Under the pieces are notes generated by a model. It searched no databases. It saw only the letters and a list, made by a program, of their open reading frames with translations, and had not been told where the DNA came from. From Lethocerus indicus (taxonomy: Eukaryota > Arthropoda > Insecta > Hemiptera > Belostomatidae): a DNA stretch of 64,000 nucleotides. Positions 11,700 through 31,961 of this stretch are shown one piece after another (positions within the stretch are counted from its first letter, which is position 1; each line of letters begins with the position of its first letter). The position numbers were made by a program, and so were the translations under genes. The DNA lies in the NCBI GenBank assembly GCA_019843655.1, contig JACDQD010000011.1, forward strand, positions 4,382,604 through 4,446,603, given 5' to 3'.

Positions 11700-14600
11700 T
11701 AAATTCTCAATTTTATTCGACCATCCGGCCAAACTTTTTTCCACTGTTTTATTGTTAGTACAGTAATGTACAGTAGGCGACAGTGATGTTCGAGCAGCAT
11801 TAATTACGGGTAGACAATAATGGAGGAGAACCCAAATTATAGAAGGGACAAGTTCCTAGTAGATATAAAATTCCAGCCGATATACGAAGTCAGAATTCGA
11901 ACAAACAAAGATAAGATAAAAACAAAAGACCAAAATTCCACCCTATGCTCTATCGCGTCAATACCTCTCAAGTACACGGACGGAACAAAATAGGAGTCAC
12001 GTGATCACACAATGGTGGTATTGTGTCTTATTAATGAGATATATGTTGTAAAGTTTGCTCCTTATCAACTTAATTTCAGGAGCCTCACACGAATACCCAC
12101 AAGGTCACCCCTGGCCAAACCTTGTTTTTCATCCCCTATTCTGGTGAGCGTGTGCGAAATTAATTAGCAGCTTCCCTATATAAATCCTCCCATTCAAGAC
12201 TATCCAATCCTTTGATTCGACACCTTCCTGAAAGTCTCATCTTCTATGTCACTTAAAATTCTATAATTATAAAAATTGTATATTTGGCATAAAAATAGAG
12301 GAAGGAGAAAAGAAACCAACAAAATGATACGAGAGACGCAAGTGGCGGGTAGTAAGGGAGCGTTAAGTGACTGTTGACTGGTACCGAAACGGTTTCCTTA
12401 TTTGACCCGTTCGGCTGTGGGAGTTGGCTCAAATCTGAGTCCATTTGTCTCGGCCAAATGGGTCTTTTTTTGTCAGTCCCTACTCTCGTCGTTCTTCGAC
12501 GGAACGCCGGCTGATGAGGAAACTGGGCGGTGATGTCACCGCCGGTGGACGCGTCTCTGATGCCGCCCGCCCAACACGCCACAAATTGGAGACAATTTTT
12601 CAGCCATTTTCTCTAGCCACACACACACACCTTCCAATAATATTCACAATTCTACGAAAACCAGCATTATTAGAGAAATACTGCAGTTTTCGTAATGGCG
12701 GCGGTTTGTGGTTCCAGGACGGCTAGATTAGTAATGCGATAACTCAATGAGTAAGGTGATATAAATAATTTATCACATATAGAAGTTAAGAAGGTCTCGA
12801 AGAAAGGTTTAATCACTTTTGTGATAACTCATAAATATGCTTTGTAGCGCGATAGTCGACTAATTTGCCCAGTTTGTATACAATAGCGGAGAGGGAGATG
12901 GACTAAAAGCACTCGTTCTCGGAGGGATATTTTGTACCCTCTTTGAGTACGATTTGTCATATAACTGAATTTCTTATTGTAATCAAACGAGAGGAGTATA
13001 TTTATTAATTAGCTGGTATGACCCTAATAAGTATTATTGGAGTACCTTATTGTGTTTTGTTAGACGGGGGATATATTTCGATTAGTTCCTGTTACGGTAC
13101 ATTCATCTTCCGCCGGCGGTTGAACACCAAGGCCGACATGTTTGTCGGGCGGTTCGGAGATGAATCGTGAAGATCCTTGGATCTGCCGTTCTCCGAATTA
13201 AAAACAACTGTTCTTATTCGGGCGCCTCGGTTTATAAATCGGCCGCCGAATATAATCATCGCGAAGGGAAGAAAATCCAATTTCAAATAGTGCGAAAGAA
13301 TCTAAGGAAAGTACGCTTCGCAATTTTCCTTTAGTTTTTGTTGAGAAAAAACGCAGTTTGCCTGTTCTGTCTGGAGAGTCGGCTGAGACGTTTGCTGGGA
13401 TATTTATGGATTTGGAAGGAACTGTTTTCGAACGGCGGGTCCAAATTTTTAGAACACTCAAGGCTGAGAATCTAGAAAGAATTCAAAACAGAATGCGATG
13501 CATTTGCACCGATTAACTAGATTACTAAAAATAAACTTTTGCCATAAATTTTGGATCAACGGGAAAACTTTTATGATCGTAAATACACAATACCAGATAG
13601 GTTTCCTGTCATATATTTGGAAGTCAGAACCTAATAGTTGTGACCAGTTGTGTGATCAAATATATATTTGACCGATCATCAGAGTCCGACCATGCTAATT
13701 TTCCTGGAATTACTATTGCGAAACGATTAATCCAACTTGAAGATAGAAACTAGTTCTGAATAACGGTATGAGAACTCTGAAGTTAGTTAATTGCAATTAG
13801 ACTTAATTTAGCGATGGAAAAAACTATGACGAATCGTGAAAGATATACGACAGCGCATAATTCTTGAATTAGCGAAGGATTTTAAATTTTACGATTGGTT
13901 GATTTAAACTTCAATTTCAAGCAATGGTATAAAAAAATGGTATTTAAATATATTTAAAATTTAAACCGGCGAATATTTTAGTTAAATTATTTAAAACTTT
14001 TAATTGGAGGAGAGAGTAAGAGGGAAACGTGCTGTATTATAAATTCTCAGATACGTAGTATAAAATAATATACTATGTCCTTTCTGAAAAGGGCAACGTA
14101 CCGAATTTTGTCACAGACAGACATATACCACCACAGTTTTAATATAAAGGAAATTAAATAACAACCGCAAATCTATTGCACAATTTCTCTGACCGTCCAG
14201 TAAACGTTTAGAATGTGTTGTCTGGTTCCCCCCTTCGAGGGAGCGGAACCACGCTCTTTGAATCTGTGCCTAGTGGCCCGGCCGCCTACATATCGCGACG
14301 AAACACAACTAGGGCCTTCAGATATCTGACATTTTTAAATTTCGCTAAGAGCGATTTTATGACTAATAAACAACTGCATATTTGAAAGCGGGCACAGTTG
14401 TAAGACGAAAGGAATGCACATTTCTTCCTTGTCCAAAGGCGGAACTTGTAACTAGTGCTAACTGGATAATGAACGGTTCATAATTGCCGCCAATACCAAT
14501 CGTCCTTCTCGTCCTCGTTTTTAATTAGCCCAACAAGGGACAAGTGTTGGAACCACCCAATGAAACGGTAAAACAAAAAAGAAATTATATTTCACAACGG

Positions 14601-16100
14601 AGCAATATATATTCTATAGTGGACCCCGTTAAAATTGTTTATTCAGCAATTGTTGTTGTTTATTCCCGTAGCTGATTATATTTTCGTAATTTATTTTTCG
14701 CTTCTTTCAATCCATTTTCATGAAAAACGAGAACGAGAGGAAGTGCGGATACTTCGTTTCTGAGAAAGAGCGTGCATTGCTCTTTTTTGAATTTCGACCA
14801 GGAAAGTGAACACACTTATCCTGCTAGCGAGCCTGCCATTGGTTGTTCGGCCCCTCTCAGTGACCTCGGACTACCCACCCTGCGCTTCGAGCTCATCTTT
14901 TTATTCCCCGTATTTTCGTTCTCTTATTTTCGTTCCCGTTGCAACAAATAGGCTGTTCCCAACACCCGAAATGTGAAAAAAAATGGCGCGTACGAAATCG
15001 AGTGAAACTTACTTAAACGCTCGATCGCCGAGCGATCCGTCCATGATGTTCGGTCGACTAGTAAGTCGGCTTCGCCTAAACTCTTAGGCTTCTTAGTGGC
15101 TTCGCCGCTGTTTTATGGTTTTCGCGGCCGTCAGTATCGTGTTCGAAATCTATTTCTTTTCTTTTTATTTGCAATTCGCGAGTATAATTTTTATAATGAT
15201 ATCTGGTGACAGAGCGATGAGATGACACTATGAGATTGGTACTCCCGGTCCCGCCTTTGCTATCGAGTGGCCGTTACCTCTTGGGGCGGCACTCGGGCTT
15301 TCCGGGAAGGTGACGACGCGAGGAGAGCCGTCCAATCGAAGGATCGGGAAGCTTCAGAGTCATAGACAGACATGACTTTCGAATCGGAACATTTAAGGAA
15401 TTAATGGACGATAAAAGGGGATCGAAAAACTGTCGGGAACTAACTCGCGGAGACGGGTCAGTGTGCTAGGCCGGGCCTAGTGTTGCGTAATTTGGCGGGT
15501 TTCTGTTCCGCCGCTGGGTCTATTAATAGACCTATTATTTCTGGACGTTTTTCCTCCCCTTAACCCTCCCTCCCAATCGGCGGTCGACCTACAAGTCGGT
15601 TTTCTGGTCGTGCGAAACGCGGGGTCAAAATTGGTCGGCCCGCTGAGTTTGCGGGTCGTTAACCCCGTTTCCAGGCAATCGGGGCTCAAATCTCAATCGG
15701 AACCGGTTCTATGTGCGGACAGTTTTAAGGCAGTACCGAGAGGCGGCGGTTGTATAATATTTTCGATCGGGATATTCGAACGCATTTCACGAATTTCCCG
15801 CCGGGGCCGCTGGACGAGGTCAACGACAGTCGGTGTTAATAGGGATTAATTCTGATTTTAATGTTATCAGCTCTCCTAGCGCTTCCTTAAGGAAAATAGC
15901 GCGCGCCAAGTTAAGAGGAAACGGTCGCGCGATTTCCTCATTTTCCTCGAAAGCAGATTCGAGTTATCAAATCGCTAGGTATAATTTTAAAAAAACCTAG
16001 TCGTGACTAGAAATAAAGGATTTATCAATATACAGTATTTCCTGTCACTCTAGTATTTTCGTAATGGAGATTTTGTAACAGCAAAGCAAATAACAGTTTA
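11700..16100. other. No gene recognised
   Basis: There are no motif-bearing frames. A short (CA)n lies near 12620. GC-richer blocks with overlapping open frames occur at about 12440-12580, 13090-13460 and 15230-15850, but their frames carry no recognisable domain and I could not link them by splicing. Confidence 0.4.
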
Positions 16101-16202
16101 GTGACAAAATATTAGGTATAGAATAGGTTAGGAATAGAAAATTTCCGATTGATGAGAGATTGTTTTTTTCGTGTTCTCTCTTTTAGTTTAACCATCTTGA
16201 AA

Positions 16203-16349
16203 CACACAAACACTATCATTACCCTGGAATGGAATTCCGATTCTTTCCGTGCGACGGAGTACACGTACATTCGTCCGAATGCATAGATCCCAAGTCCCGG
16301 AACGGCCCCGGTACGAATTCCATTCGGCGGTAAGGATAGTGTTTGTGCC
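16203..16349. repeat. Foldback (imperfect inverted repeat)
   Basis: Arms of about 36 bp at 16203-16239 and 16313-16349 are near-complementary (left arm CACAAACACTATCATTACC with GGAATGGAATTCC; right arm GAATTCCATTC with GGTAAGGATAGTGTTTGTG). They enclose about 70 bp. The hairpin lies just upstream of the second Penelope-like relic and may be a small foldback element or part of its terminal structure. Confidence 0.6.
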
Positions 16350-16357
16350 TGTATAGA

Positions 16358-16770
16358 TTTTAAAATATCATATAAAACAAAGAACAAACTAGGAAAATAC
16401 CTCAACACCCAACAACAAAACAGACACAGAGTGGAGTGCACAAAATAACATGGGGAAGGTGCAACGGAGTATACGTCGGCGAAACCGGGAGGAAGATAGA
16501 GGAGAGATACAAAGAACACATAAAGGCGATAAAGTATATAAAACCGAATCCAACTTCGCCAACCACATTATACACTCCGGACACGAAACAATGAGCCTCA
16601 ACCACCTTTAAAATTAATACACCCAGACAAGAAAGGCAAAGAGATGGATTCGATAGAGAACATGGAGATTTTCAGGAACAAACAAGACAACATTATAAAT
16701 GAAAAGATAAATTCCCAAAGTAACACTATATTCACCCCGCTAATCCTACTAATTAACCTGACGCTACACG
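16358..16770 (+). mobile_element. Second Penelope-like GIY-YIG relic
   Basis: The plus strand encodes, across several frames, FKISYKTKNKLGKYLNT, then GVHKITWGRCNGVYVGETGR, RYKEHIKAIKY, NFANHIIHSGHETM, and a tail matching DNIINEKINSQS. These match block for block the minus-strand copy at 7282-8000. Frameshifts near 16425 and 16540 and a stop after the NHII block make it non-functional. The GIY-YIG core differs more from consensus than in the first copy (first tyrosine replaced by histidine), so it is probably older. Confidence 0.8.
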
Positions 16771-17765
16771 TATTAAGACAAAGTATTCGAGGTATAGTAA
16801 TAATTTTAAGGGAACACGGAATTGTTAGACCAGTAGTGACCGATTGGAGGTAGATGATATTCCAAACTAGGAAATCGCTGCAATTCCTTGATATAAGCGA
16901 ACTATAGTCGCCCGGCCGCTTTGCTAATGCGCCAACTCGAAAGGTGGTGCTGACCGGAATCCGAAGTCCGACTGAGATGTGTCATTGTTGTCGAGAAAAG
17001 CCGCCAGTTGAAACAACGAACAATGTTACGCAACATAATTCTCGTCGAGGCATCGATAGTCCGACCGGCCAGTGTTGAACAGACAATATAAATTTAGTAT
17101 CTTGTGCGTGAGTGTGTCTGCACACTAGTAATTTTTTTCTGCAATAATATAACGTTATCATCGTTCCCCCGCCGCCTAAATAACAGTGAAGGTACAAAAT
17201 TAAAAAAAAATGTTTGTACATTTATAAGCGTTGGAACCCGAAAGTATACAGCTATTATGGAATAGAATATTAATAAGTATCGTGTAAAAACAAAATATTG
17301 TAGCAGAAATAAAGGTAGGCACGAATATATACCTGTGTGTGATATTGCCATAGTACTGATGGCGGAGTGTGAACTTATCGCCCTCAGCGACCGCAGTTCT
17401 TTCACTTTAAGACGCGATCGAAATTACGCGCCATCGACTTGTTATTCGTCCGTCCTTTGATCGAATGCCAACGGAAAAAGCGAACGAGCACCCGCCGGAA
17501 TCTTTCGCTGAGCCAGCAGGAGCTCCTTCCTTCATGGACTGCTATCGACCTAGTCGCAGACCCGGCACACGGACCGAGATCCTTGACCTCGCGATTGGCC
17601 TTCGTTAAACTGCGAAATAATGCCGGATAATTCTTTCCGATTTACCGCCCAAATAGGCGGTGAGACAGCTTGAATTGAAAGGGGGGGGGGGGTACGATTT
17701 CGTATTTCTTCCAATAAACCGTAGGTTCCACATTAACCGATCCGGCGTTTTATTTATTAACCGTA

Positions 17766-17830
17766 CCTACCGAAGACGGTGACGAGCCAAAACCGGTCTG
17801 GCGGAAGGCCAAGCGGAGACGGGAGATCGA
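17766..17830 (+). repeat. Diverged hammerhead-like repeat copy
   Basis: CTACCGAAGACGGTGACGAG, CCAAAACCGGTCTGGCGG and then GAGACGGGAGATCGAAAG follow the order of the 11596-11670 unit. CTGA is changed to CCGA and GAAA to AAAA, so it should be inactive. Confidence 0.45.
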
Positions 17831-18668
17831 AAGAACTGTGTGGTAAATAAAACCCAGTTTCGCTCTTGGTCAATATCGTTGTTTGACGTTCGCAGATTTT
17901 CGGTTGGACCCTGATAAGAGACAAAGCGCGAAGGAAGCGGCAAAAGCCCTTTCAGTGGGCCTCGGGGTAAATGATGGAGGGGCGCCAACCTAGGTCCTTC
18001 CCGCAGTGTTACGCGCCCCCATCGCAAGTCAGTTAGTGATAATTAATCTCCTCCTTATCACCCTTTACCGCCTCTTTATCAGGCGGGAGGAAAATCGCTG
18101 AGGGAAAACTCTCTCTGATCGACTTGCCCGTCGAATTAGAGAAAAACTCCCTGAATTTTCAGTACACACAAAAGAATGATTGTAGTTCCACTTGATTCGA
18201 CTAATCGTTAGTGCGGCGCTTATTTACTAATTCGAAAGCCCGATCGGTAACACAGTGTCGGCGGTTGTTAGACACGCTTTAAAATAAATAAATAAATAAA
18301 TTCCCGAGAACCGAGCGCTCTGGCGGTCTCGTTTGAAGTTGGAATGTTTTTCAGACTCTTCGGATTCGATGTTTAATCCGGTTTGCGTACATTTTAAAGA
18401 GAGTGGAAACGTCCGATTTCGTGCATGTGGCTGTACGTAGATTATCTCAACTGAATTTTAATATAATACAACGTTCGATGGCCCAACGTGGGGAAAGTGT
18501 TCTCGATTTCCCGTCCAAACAATGCCGACTGTGAGAACACTGTTTTCGTCAATTTGACTACGGATCCCATTGTGTTGCCTAATGAAGGTAAATGAAGTAA
18601 AGGCGGCGAATGTGAGCCCATTAGAACTAATTGAACTGTTCAATTATCTTCGATTAAAGACTCATCCA

Positions 18669-18673
<5 letters not shown>

Positions 18674-18712
<39 letters not shown>
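18674..18712. repeat. (CT)n microsatellite
   Basis: Uninterrupted CT dinucleotides of about 38 bp. Confidence 0.95.
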
Positions 18713-18715
<3 letters not shown>

Positions 18716-19337
18716 TTTTACGGGGGGATAACTCCCGTTTTCCTGCATATCTAAGGAAATTATAAATCTTTGAGATAATATTTATTGTTTGACGATTTGA
18801 AACAAGAAATCAACAAGAAATTTCCTGACGTCACAACTGAATGTTTTAATTTTACCAAACTACGTTGCAACAAGGTAAGTTGAGTACATTGAACAACCGT
18901 CGTTCCGCGCGACCTCTGAGTGACCTGGTATCTCTTCATACCCCTAAACTCAACTTATTCTAGACAGTTTTTTTTGTTACTATCACTGCGTTATACCTCA
19001 AAGATCTCCTTAAAAATTCGACCTTACCCCGTGATAAGGCTCGTTTGGTAGAGATGTCCCTTAAATGGGCAGAAAAGAACTCGAGGGGAAGTAATTTTTA
19101 TCTGAAATTCACCTATCTAGGTGTTTGTATTCTAATGTTTTGGAATTAATTACGGTTAAGAAACATAAAAGTAGGTTCGGACCGGCTAGGTTGTATTGGA
19201 AAGAACAAAATATACTGGGGGATAATTAGATGAAAATTTAAATAGGTATTTATAGGTATGTACACAGAATTGAATTAAAAAATGCGAAATGCGAAAGGTA
19301 TTGAAATTCTTATTTTAATGTTACAATTACTTTGGTA

Positions 19338-28344
<9,007 letters not shown>

Positions 28345-28964
28345 CTGAAAAAGTACATTTCTTTCAGCTTATAAGTTGGCTCATCCGAACAAATATTGGC
28401 GAAAATAATAAATAGAAGCGGCAGCAGCGCAGTGTTTATTTAAAAGCCAGCGTGTAGAACAGAAAATACAAATGCACAGAGAAACAGTCGCCTTGCTTAG
28501 GACGCGTGCCCGGGTTGGAGTTTCAACTAATAACTTACCGTCGACGTCAAATCAGCCTTCTTACTCTTACTATATATGGAGTTCCCGCCATTCGTATTGC
28601 TCCGCCTCGGCTCGATCCGGCCTCGATATCGGTCGGAGGATCAATTTTAAAATTATATTTTACTCCCGAAAGAACCTCTAAATACCAGATTTTAGCCACC
28701 CTATTAATAAGTCCTTGACAAAAAAATAAGAATGTTTAGGGCATCGTCCATTTGTCATATAAAATCTGGTCCGCTAGAATATGGAGTGCTCTGTCTATTC
28801 CGGCACTGATACATGTAGTGTTTACAATAGTTTCGCTCAGTTTCCTTTATTAGCACTGTGACTGCCAATATGTATTCCAGACCATCAAAACCGAGACCAC
28901 TTTATCAGGGCTGGCCGGGCGCTTCATCGGAACCCAACACGTGCAAGAACCTAACAACAGGAAT

Positions 28965-29000
28965 GCTACTGAAGACGGCAAGAAACCGTCATTTAATTTG
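28965..29000 (+). repeat. Diverged hammerhead-like fragment
   Basis: GCTACTGAAGACGGCAAGAA followed by ACCGTC keeps stem I and CTGAAGA but has lost the GAAA spacing and stem III. Confidence 0.4.
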
Positions 29001-31299
29001 TTAAACGGCAGGCAGATTTGTCGTATAAAGTACCAGATATACGTCAGGCCTCACTCTGCCCTTTTCAGTCGATATGTTCTGCGAAAATATCGAACAAATA
29101 ATTGAACGGAGTTACCGGTTTCTAAGTCTGCCGCTGTTCGCCGGACACTCCTGGTCAAACGCTTCCGGCATCCTCTCCATCGCGGCCCTCTTACTCAACT
29201 TTCGCTGGACCGGAGAAAATGGGCTTAAATCACTGGAACACGAACAGGTAAAACCGCCGGTTTAGGTTTTGCCGGCGTAACAATTTATCTCGGGGCAAAT
29301 AGAAAGGAAAAAAATAATAAAATTCCCACCGAAATACTCCGCATTTTTAGTTTTCCTCCATCCTTCCCAAGTCGGACGTCCGTTCGGGTGGAGATCTGAA
29401 ATTTGAAGAAAGAGCAAACAGTCGAACGGCACTAAATCGTAAGTTAAGATTTTTCGCGAATGTTATGCAACAGACCTCGCTGTAAGCGATAACAAGTAAG
29501 ATCGATCGGCGACCGCGAAAGGTTATAGAGGTTAGGGGGCAGATCGAGGTTATCGCGGAGGTTGTCAGAGCTCAGATAAGGTGAGGGCGTAAATAGATAG
29601 TCTGTTGTCGGGAGTAATTGGGTGTGTATTTACCTGGGGCCTGGGCTCGGTATCGTCGAGTGGGGCGCGTTGTCTGCTCAGCGGAGGCGTCTCGGCGCGA
29701 CTAAATTTAGCCGGCGACCGGAGGCCGGCCATCTTGGCACCGGCCTGGCTCCTGCCCGCCCTACAGACCCAATCTCCTACCGACCCCCCCACCCACCCCC
29801 ACAACTCCCACCTCGCTAAATCAGGCCAACTTCGATCGGCGAAGAAATCGACATTTGGGAGGCGGACTGAATCTTCAGTCGTCCGCTAGCTCATCCTGAG
29901 CTTCTCGCCATCCTCCTCTGTTGGATTGGCGAGGTAAGACGACGCTGATGAAATGACCGACCGATTGCTCTTTAACCCAGACCAATTATCGCAGCCATCT
30001 AAACCGGTTTCGAACAAGTTAGTGGCCTCAATGATTTACAGGCGGAATACTACTGTCGGGAAGTAAAAACGGGACAACGGGGACGTTATTATACTTTATT
30101 TTTAATTTTTAGAATCGGTGAAAATTTGATCGTCGATACTGGCTGATACTAGGCGTCAGCAAGTTTTTTGAGGCCGTGACTTTACAGCACTTTACAGCTC
30201 GCGGAAAAGTTGACTACGGTTACTCACGGGGAAAAGTCTCTTTAACGAAGTCTCCCTCGGAGGACCCACGGCAAGAATGAGCCCGGAAGAAGAGCAAGGT
30301 TAAAGAACTAGTCGCCAGGCAGTATTGATAGCAAAATCGAAGAATGAACTGAAATAATAATTTTGTTTCTTTCAAATTAAGGTATCGACCAGTTTATTTA
30401 TTCCTTATCGTGGGTTCATTCCTAGTGTCGATTTCTCTCCACGAATCTTTGCGAGAGTGATTTTCTTTGCCTCGAAGTAAAGTAGACATTTTTCCTACAC
30501 TTTTCCTGAATTTTAATTTAGAATTCTCGCTTTCCAACCCGATACGAAACGCTATAGGTATATAGGTTCGTGACTATTAAAGATAGAGTAAAGGAAGGAG
30601 AAAGAAGGGGCCGACCGAGCGACGAGCCTAACAACGGACTGGGACCTCACTCGAAGGTCGACAGGAACCCGGTTCTCTGATCAAAAAAAAGTTGCAATTA
30701 TCTAACTACAAATTACCTGGCAATTGCGACTATCTCTCCTTTTCTTAGGAAAGTATAGCAATTTTCTTTTAGCGCTCAATGACCAAAAATCCGAATCCGG
30801 ATCACCGACGTGTGCCTATTGAAATCGGTGAAACACCTTCGAATATACGTAGATGAAAAATTGCTGTATTCGACAAATATATAGGCTGTAAACGAGCAGG
30901 CCGAAAGCCAAACTAGTGCAGCACAAAGTGTATGAGTTACTGTGTTTGATTGCACGAGCCATAGGATTTTTATTATTGTAACTTTCCCTATTACCGTACC
31001 ACATTGCGCACAAAACAAGTATATTTTGTCCAAATATTCTTACCAGCCGGCTAAGAAGCGACCCGAAAGTAACTCATGCGAGGAGAACGACCGATGGACG
31101 TGTACAATGATCTTATGGGACGATTTCCAATCTTTACCGCTGAGCAATTGTGATCTGAAAGTTAATTATATTTATCGGGAACTCTGCAGGCTATTGGAAT
31201 GTTATCAATCGTCGTGGTGAGGGACGCTATCATAGGAAAGGAGCGGAATATCATGGGGGATCGTAGAAAGTAAAGATACGAAATAACTCTTTTTAAAAT

Positions 31300-31305
31300 T
31301 TTATT
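31300..31305 (-). other. Candidate polyadenylation signal for gene B
   Basis: AATAAA on the minus strand, about 245 bp past the gene B stop codon. Position is plausible, but such hexamers are common in AT-rich DNA. Confidence 0.3.
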
Positions 31306-31548
31306 GACTAAATTGAAAGTCAAGAAATGTGTAACACTAGTAATAAATTACCAAAGAATGTGCGGCGTGTTATTTACATGTTAGAAAGAAATTGTATTCA
31401 CATGCATCTTTCTTTGTTAACGCTCATTTTATATAGGAAAAAAATTAATATTGATCGGTGTAGAGAAAATAAAGGGTGAACGTTTAGTTGCATTCCTCTT
31501 TCTGTTTAGTAAGCTGTTAAAATACGTAAGGAACAAACAAAAAAAAAG

Positions 31549-31961
31549 TTAGCCGCCCCATAATTTACATTTCTTTGCAGGGTTCATGTTGGAATATATT
31601 GGGCAGTTAAAGGCTCGGGCGAAGTCCTGGGAGTGCTTGAGCGCGAATCCGATCCTCGGTCCGCCGGCCTTCCGGCACCCCTCGCAGTAATGTCCGCACA
31701 ACATCTGTCATATAACCACAACGACGATTTCAAAGACCCGGATGATGGACCGTATATAATAATACGAGTATTAATGATATATTTCTAGCATACCGAACCG
31801 TAGCCGATGAAGAATAGCTGGCGGTGTGTGTAGTCTTCAAATCCAGGCAGTAGAGACTGTTCTGGGCCTTTGCCATCGACCAATCGGTCGTAAGCGAGAT
31901 AGGCCGCATTCAGTCCACTCACGTCCGAGGCGAGGTCCTCCACGGCTCCGCTTCCCCACAC
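31549..31961 (-). CDS. Gene B last two exons: altered third zinc ligand and C-terminus
   Basis: Exon 31961-31794 encodes GAVEDLASDVSGLNAAY in place of [15 protein letters not shown]. Either the glutamate is moved by one residue or aspartate takes its place. The downstream aspartate and the PGFEDYTHRQLFF block are kept. Exon 31704-31549 encodes MLCGHYCEGCRKAGGPRIGF, so the HSPxxxR histidine is arginine while the final arginine stays. The protein ends CKLWGG, with lysine for the usual arginine of CRVW. Confidence 0.85.

Larger units (their letters stand above)
16800..19337. other. Gap before gene A; repeats only
   Basis: This stretch lies downstream of gene A's stop codon, since gene A runs on the minus strand. 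It contains a poly-G run near 17680, a diverged hammerhead-like copy near 17766-17830, AAAT repeats near 18280 and a CT tract near 18690. I found no AATAAA on the minus strand within 300 bp of the gene A stop, so its polyadenylation site is unplaced. Confidence 0.45.
28345..31548. other. Interval between genes A and B
   Basis: This should contain the first coding exon or exons and promoter of gene A and the 3' end of gene B. A strong minus-strand donor (GACG|GTAAGT) ends a possible exon at 28539. An in-frame TGA would precede any phase-2 reading, so it could only be untranslated. A hammerhead-like fragment lies at 28965-29000. A CpG-richer block occurs at about 29500-29900. No other gene was recognised. 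Confidence 0.45.

Noticed and set aside
16112..16605. Minus-strand open frames rich in cysteine and hydrophobic residues, suggesting membrane proteins
   Set aside because: They are antisense to the plus-strand GIY-YIG relic.
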